Part shown: piece by piece, positions 59,718-64,000 of the stretch
Layout: each line of letters opens with the position of its first letter
How positions within the stretch are numbered: the first letter of the stretch is position 1
NCBI GenBank assembly: GCA_963771305.1
Contig: CAVYTS010000010.1
Coordinates: forward strand, 1-64,000
DNA from: CAJCIT01 sp963771305
GTDB lineage: Bacteria > Acidobacteriota > Terriglobia > Bryobacterales > Bryobacteraceae
Length of the DNA: 64,000 nt
Reading direction: 5' to 3'
Translations under genes and position numbers: made by a program
Notes under the pieces: generated by a model
Seen by the model: the letters and a program-made list of their open reading frames with translations, nothing else
Databases searched by the model: none
Told to the model about the DNA's origin: nothing

Positions 59718-61501
59718 GTGTCGATTTCGATGACTCGTTCCGATCCGGCGTAGAGTTCTTCCACTAGCGACGCTCGATTGCGCAGCACGGCCTTCTGGTT
59801 GATGGTGCCCTTGTCGGTGAATTCGCCGGCGTCGAGCGAGGGACCCTGGTCAAGCAGGATGGCGCGCTCTACCCGGGTCGAAATACCGGTGCTCTGTCGA
59901 GCGAAGCCCTCCAGCAGTCTGCGCACGGCCGCGAAGCGAGCGCCGGGCTGCGGGAAGATCATGGCGGTGATGTAGTCGCGATCCGGAGCAGCGAAAACCA
60001 CGTCCTGCGCAATACCGTCGAACCAAGTGAGAAATCTAGCTCGCAGTGGCCCGACGCTGACCCAGGATCCAGTAGAGAGTTTGAAATCTTCCGCGATGCG
60101 GCCGTCGAAACGGAAGCCCTTGAGGGGGTTGTCGGGGTCAGCAAACACCAGGGCGTCGCCGAGTTTGTAAAAGCCCTCATCGTCGAAGGCCGCGCGGGTC
60201 ATTTCCGGATCCCGCCAAAAGCCTGGCGTGACGTTCGGTCCTCGAAGGCGGGCTTCGAGCTTGTTCTCGACGGGCGACACCTTCAGTTCCACGCCCGGAA
60301 CCGGAAGGCCTACCCGTCCTGCCGCCGCGCCTTCGACGCCAGTGGAGAGAGCCATGGGTGCCGTTTCGGTAGCACCGAGGCCGGTCATCATGAGAATTTC
60401 TTCGCCGCAGGCATCTACCGCAAGATCCTGCATCTCGTCCCAAACTTGCTGTTTCAGACCGGCAGCAGCATAGAAGAGAATCTGGACGCGGCTGAAGAAG
60501 TGCTGGCGAAATGCTTGGTCTGCGCGCAGCACCGGCAACAGCATCTCAAATCCCTTGGGGACATTGAAATATGCGGTCGTTGCGATCTCACGAAGATTTG
60601 CGACCGTCGCTGCGAAACCGGCCGAGGTCGTTGGCCTGCCTTCATCGATGTATAGAGTACCGCCGTTGTAAAGGGTAATGCCGAAGTTGTGGCTGCCTCC
60701 AAAGGTGTGATTCCAGGGCAGCCAGTCGCACAGCACGGGTGGCCCTTCAGCTAGGAAACCCATCAGTGTGCGCAGCATTTCCTGGTTGGAGCACAGCATG
60801 CGCTGCGTGGTGACCACGCCCTTCGGCCTCCCGGTCGAGCCGGAGGTGAAGAGGATCTTCGCCACGGTGTCCGGTGTCACGCGTGCGTGCGCCTCATCTA
60901 CCACCGCTGTTGGCGAGACGTTAGTAAGTTCCTGAAAAGGGGTCGTAGGCAGCGACCCAGCAGGAGTCAAGGTGACCACCTCCGTATGCGCATCTAGGAC
61001 CTGGGAAAGGGGTCGCTCGAACGCAACGCCATCCGCGGCAAAGACCAAGGCGGGTTCCAAGCGTTTCCAAAGGTTGCGCAGCGTAGCGAGTTCCAAGGAC
61101 GCGAGCGAGTACGAGGGTGCAATCGGAGCGTACGGTACGCCGGCATACATGCTGGCAAGTGCAAGTAGCGCGTGTTCAATGCTGTTCCCGGACAGGATTG
61201 CCACCGACGTGCCAGCGTGTAAGTGTCGGTCGAGCAGCGCCTGGGCGATGGAGCGGACACGGGGAAGCGTTTCCGAGTAGGTGATGCGGCGCCATGAATT
61301 GCTGGAATCCCGTTGAGCCAGAAAAGCATGATCCGGCGTGCGAACGGCCCAATGCTCAAGCCGCTCGGTGAGTTTGTCGGGGTAGGATCCCAGCCTGCGA
61401 GGAGAGCGGACGTATAGGACTCCATCCGGGCACCGGTCGAAGATGGCTTCCGCCCCAAGTACATTCACACGGCGAACCCGCCGGGCTGTTTTGATGTTCA
61501 C
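59714..61501 (-). CDS. Feruloyl-CoA-synthase-like acyl-CoA ligase
   Basis: 595 residues, GTG start with GAGGAC upstream. AMP-forming ligase signatures: P-loop-like 'KILFTSGSTGRPKGVV' (about 215-230), 'DWLPWNHTFGGSHNFGITLYNGGTLYIDEGRP', 'MTGLGATETAP', 'GDALVFADPDNPLKGFRFDGRIAEDFKLSTGSWVSVGPLR', and 'GTINQKAVLRNRASLVEELYAG' with the C-terminal Lys. The 'HTFGGSHN' and 'GEFTDKGTINQKA' elements are typical of feruloyl-CoA synthases. It would activate a hydroxycinnamate or similar aromatic acid with ATP and CoA. Tandem with the hydratase/dehydrogenase gene (GTG directly after its TGA). Confidence 0.82.
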   Translation of the reverse strand: MNIKTARRVRRVNVLGAEAIFDRCPDGVLYVRSPRRLGSYPDKLTERLEHWAVRTPDHAFLAQRDSSNSWRRITYSETLPRVRSIAQALLDRHLHAGTSVAILSGNSIEHALLALASMYAGVPYAPIAPSYSLASLELATLRNLWKRLEPALVFAADGVAFERPLSQVLDAHTEVVTLTPAGSLPTTPFQELTNVSPTAVVDEAHARVTPDTVAKILFTSGSTGRPKGVVTTQRMLCSNQEMLRTLMGFLAEGPPVLCDWLPWNHTFGGSHNFGITLYNGGTLYIDEGRPTTSAGFAATVANLREIATTAYFNVPKGFEMLLPVLRADQAFRQHFFSRVQILFYAAAGLKQQVWDEMQDLAVDACGEEILMMTGLGATETAPMALSTGVEGAAAGRVGLPVPGVELKVSPVENKLEARLRGPNVTPGFWRDPEMTRAAFDDEGFYKLGDALVFADPDNPLKGFRFDGRIAEDFKLSTGSWVSVGPLRARFLTWFDGIAQDVVFAAPDRDYITAMIFPQPGARFAAVRRLLEGFARQSTGISTRVERAILLDQGPSLDAGEFTDKGTINQKAVLRNRASLVEELYAGSERVIEIDT

Positions 61502-63616
61502 TCAGTCCTCGCGCGCGCCATCGAATTCGCGGAAACTGCGGCCGTCTGCCGCCAGTCGCTGCAGTAAAGGCGCCGGCTTCCAGCGCGGTCCAAGCTCGCG
61601 GTGAAAGGACTGGATGCTCGCCAGTATCCGGTCGAGTCCCGTTAGATCAGCGAAGCACATTGGTCCGCCACGCCAGGCAGGAAAGCCATATCCATTGGTA
61701 TAGATGACATCGATGTCAGAGGCCCGCAATGCGAAACCTTCTTCTAGCACACGTGCCCCCTCATTGATGAGGGCGTAGATAGAGCGGTCGACGATCTCCT
61801 GATCGCTAATCGCGCGCCGCGTGATGCCCGCCGTCCGAGACGCTCGTTCGATGAGTTCCTGCACCTCAGGATCGGAGACCGGCTTGCGGTCCTCGCCATA
61901 GGTATACCAACCTTTGCCGGTCTTCTGGCCGTAGCGGCCCATCGCGTACAGTTGCTCCTGCACCAGTGGCTTGCGGATGTCCGGCTTTGCAAAGTGGCGG
62001 AGTTCCTGGCGTACACGACAGGCCACGTCGATACCCGCCATGTCATCAACAGCGAACATTCCCATCGCCATGCCGAAGCCTGTCAGTGCCCGGTCCACCT
62101 GCTCGGGCGTTGCGCCATCCTCAACCAGGAACTGCGTCTCGTACATGTAGGGGAAGAACATGCGGTTACCGACAAATCCGGGGCAATTCCCAACCAGCAC
62201 GCCGACCTTCTTCAGCTGCTTCGCCAACGCCATCGCTGTTGCGATGACCTCCGGGGACGATGCCTTGCCGCGCACGATCTCGAGCAGGCGCATTACGTTC
62301 GCAGGACTAAAGAAATGCAACCCGATGACGAAATCCGGCCGGGAAGTAGCTGAGGCGATCTCATCGATATTGAGGGTCGAGGTATTTGTGCCTAGGATGC
62401 AGCTGGGTCGTGCGAAAGCATTCATCTCGACAAAGACCTTTTTCTTCAGCGCCATGTTCTCGAAGACGGCTTCGAGAATAAGGTCCACTGAATCGAAGCC
62501 CGCCCAGCCGAGTTGAGGATGGATCAGCGAGAGCTTCTGCCCGACATCTTCTTCCGTGAACCGGCCGCGCTTGACGCTGGCGTCGTAATTCCTGCGGATA
62601 GTGGACATGCCAGCTTCGAGCGCTTCCGGGTTGGCTTCCTTCAACAGCACGGAAATTCCGGCATTGGCGAAGGCCATGGCGATGCCGCCGCCCATCGTAC
62701 CCGCGCCAATGATACCCACGCGCCCGATCTGATAAATGCTTGTGTTTTTATCCAGACCCGGCACCTTCGAGGCGGTCCGCTCAGCGAAGAAAGCGTGGAT
62801 CAGGCCCTTGGCCTGATCGGATTTGAGGCACTCCTCGAAGATCTCGTGCTCGCGGCGGCAACCGTCGTTGAAAGGCATGGTCGTGGCCGCTTCAATTGCC
62901 TCCACGGCGCGTAGAGGCGCATGCTGATTCCGGCGGACGTTACCCGCCAATTGGCGGCCTGCAGCGAAACGGGGCGCATTTGTCTCAGGCGAGCCGAGGT
63001 TCCCGTTGCGATCCCGTGTCTTCACAGTCGGCCTGGCTTGGCGCGCGAATGCAACGGCGCCGTCGAGAAGGTCACCCTCAATCACTGCATCGATCAAACC
63101 CGCAGTCAGCGCGTCGGCGGCTTTCAACGTCTTGCCCGTGACACACATTTCGATCGCCTTTTCGACTCCAACCAGGCGCGGCAATCGCTGAGTGCCTTCA
63201 GCGCCTGGGATGATGCCGAGGTTGACTTCGGGCTGGCCCAGTTGTGCCGACGACACGGCCACTCGATAGTGCCCCGCCATCGCCACTTCGAGTCCCCCTC
63301 CCAGCGCAGTCCCGTGGATCGCCATAATCACCGGCTTGATCGAGTCCTCGATTTTGGCCAGCAGAGGATGCAGAATCAACTCGCCCTGCGCTTTGCCCCA
63401 CGCCATATTCTGAAGAACCCCAATGTCGGCGCCGGCGATGAACGTGCGTCCGGCGCCAATGACAACGACAGCCCGGACCTCCGGATCGGCGCCCGCACGT
63501 TCGAATGCTGCGTCGATGCCCTCCGGGACACCCGGAGTTAGTGCATTAACCGGCGGATTTTCGATGGTAATAACGGCTATTTCGTCGCGGCTTGAGTACT
63601 TGACCAACTGGCTCAT
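61502..63616 (-). CDS. Enoyl-CoA hydratase/3-hydroxyacyl-CoA dehydrogenase fusion (FadB/FadJ-like)
   Basis: 704 residues from ATG 63616, overlapping the MFS stop (ATGA); the longer frame lacks homology. Residues 1-200 are an enoyl-CoA hydratase with oxyanion-hole strand 'AGADIGVL', catalytic Glu110 ('GTALGGGLEVAMAG') and Glu130 ('QPEVNLGIIPGAEGTQRLPRL'). From about 300 a 3-hydroxyacyl-CoA dehydrogenase: Rossmann 'VGIIGAGTMGGGIAMAFANAGI', 'ILGTNTSTLNIDEIA', catalytic His in 'GLHFFSPANVMRLLEIV', and C-terminal domains ('GNCPGFVGNRMFFPYMYETQFLVEDGATPEQVDRALTGFGMAMGMFAVDDMAGIDV'). In this operon it would process a CoA-thioester side chain from the ligase. Confidence 0.92.
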   Translation of the reverse strand: MSQLVKYSSRDEIAVITIENPPVNALTPGVPEGIDAAFERAGADPEVRAVVVIGAGRTFIAGADIGVLQNMAWGKAQGELILHPLLAKIEDSIKPVIMAIHGTALGGGLEVAMAGHYRVAVSSAQLGQPEVNLGIIPGAEGTQRLPRLVGVEKAIEMCVTGKTLKAADALTAGLIDAVIEGDLLDGAVAFARQARPTVKTRDRNGNLGSPETNAPRFAAGRQLAGNVRRNQHAPLRAVEAIEAATTMPFNDGCRREHEIFEECLKSDQAKGLIHAFFAERTASKVPGLDKNTSIYQIGRVGIIGAGTMGGGIAMAFANAGISVLLKEANPEALEAGMSTIRRNYDASVKRGRFTEEDVGQKLSLIHPQLGWAGFDSVDLILEAVFENMALKKKVFVEMNAFARPSCILGTNTSTLNIDEIASATSRPDFVIGLHFFSPANVMRLLEIVRGKASSPEVIATAMALAKQLKKVGVLVGNCPGFVGNRMFFPYMYETQFLVEDGATPEQVDRALTGFGMAMGMFAVDDMAGIDVACRVRQELRHFAKPDIRKPLVQEQLYAMGRYGQKTGKGWYTYGEDRKPVSDPEVQELIERASRTAGITRRAISDQEIVDRSIYALINEGARVLEEGFALRASDIDVIYTNGYGFPAWRGGPMCFADLTGLDRILASIQSFHRELGPRWKPAPLLQRLAADGRSFREFDGARED

Positions 63617-63999
63617 CGAGTGGTGACTCCAGATACTTCGAGGTTTCGTATTGCTGGGAAGTGGCTGCGCACCCAGGCAATGCCGGCGAAGGCAATAATC
63701 ATGGCGATTGCAAGAGCGTACCAATAGGTCGACGCTCCGGACTGAATGATTGCGGCGCCGAACAGTGAACTAAGTATCCCGCCCACCCTGCCGATGCCCG
63801 CCGCATAGGCAACTCCCGTTGCTCGGACGCTGGTGGGGTAAACGTGCGCCGCTAAGGCATACATCGAGGTCTGGACAGCATTCGCGAGGAGACCATTGAC
63901 GAAGAGGCCCGAAATCAGCAGTGTGCGCTCGCCCTGTGCCTGGATAGGGACCAGGAGAAGAGCGAGTGCGCTGGCGGCGCACGCTAGAGCGCCGGACAA
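63613..63999 (-). CDS. MFS transporter, C-terminal part (continues beyond window)
   Basis: The visible 129 codons hold the last membrane helices of a major-facilitator transporter: 'ACAASALALLLVPIQ', 'LLISGLFVNGLLANAVQTSMYALAAHVYPTSVRATGVAYAAGIGRVGGILSSLFGAAIIQSGASTYWYALAIAMIIAFAGIAWVRS'. The 'VYPTSVRATGVAYAAGIGRVGGI' pattern fits the aromatic-acid:H+ symporter group. It probably brings in the substrate of the following catabolic genes. The start is outside the window. Confidence 0.85.
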   Translation of the reverse strand: MSGALACAASALALLLVPIQAQGERTLLISGLFVNGLLANAVQTSMYALAAHVYPTSVRATGVAYAAGIGRVGGILSSLFGAAIIQSGASTYWYALAIAMIIAFAGIAWVRSHFPAIRNLEVSGVTTR

Positions 64000-64000
64000 A

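Noticed and set aside
1..64000. CRISPR arrays, rRNA genes, complete tRNA genes
   Set aside because: No regularly spaced short repeats, no rRNA-like sequence, and only 3' tRNA fragments were seen.

Overview
The window looks like a high-GC Acidobacteria chromosome of the Bryobacter/Solibacter type. This is inferred from family content, not from a marker gene: several secreted VWFA-related proteins of the acidobacterial type, a DUF2950 gene next to a DUF3300 remnant, a Gly/His-rich FecR protein, many small secreted proteins, and paired RND pumps. There is no rRNA gene and no complete tRNA gene. Two 3' tRNA fragments are present.

Layout. 1-2.4 kb: plasmid-type remnant, a KorB/ParB-like gene whose middle is replaced by the C-terminus of a tyrosine recombinase. 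2.5-8.4 kb (minus strand): RND efflux operon (TolC, adaptor, pump, DUF2892 membrane protein). 8.5-9.9 kb: OsmC protein, then an ECF sigma factor coupled to a zinc anti-sigma gene with a TGA in place of a zinc-ligand Cys codon. 10-13 kb: DUF2950, a DUF3300 remnant fused by deletion to a truncated VWFA gene, a YeaQ-like membrane protein, and a stand-alone receiver-like gene. 13.6-15.6 kb: an IS1634-type insertion sequence. 16-21 kb: a second receiver-like gene, a VWFA protein, an HtrA protease and a degenerate response regulator. 21.5-33.4 kb: RraA-like protein, then a plus-strand run of adaptor, two tandem RND pumps, TolC, histidine kinase and response regulator. 33.4-47.2 kb: a third receiver-like gene, a DksA/TraR zinc protein, a decayed TPR/VWFA gene, DUF302, DUF202, FecR, and three tandem paralogous secreted proteins of unknown function. 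47.5-57.4 kb: accessory region with tRNA scars, two members of a large uncharacterised protein family (one with a divergent small partner), a split DUF4062 gene, a decayed plasmid repA, a group II intron domain V-like hairpin, and a pair of long inverted repeats. 57.7-64 kb: a TolB-like propeller protein and a minus-strand catabolic operon (MFS transporter, hydratase/dehydrogenase fusion, feruloyl-CoA-synthase-like ligase, amidohydrolase).

The most interesting signals are these. (1) A promoter-operator element, AAATAC-N10-GTATTY followed about 20 nt later by TATnGT, stands upstream of receiver-like genes, HtrA and probably a response regulator: four good copies and two weak ones. (2) The multi-domain family at 48.4 and 55.3 kb, with its divergent small partner. 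(3) About 85-bp imperfect inverted repeats bounding 50028-57373. (4) A high density of freshly broken genes: a 5-bp tandem duplication in repA, TGG to TGA and a frameshift in a VWFA gene, TGC to TGA in the anti-sigma gene, and frameshifts in the DUF4062 gene and one large-family gene.
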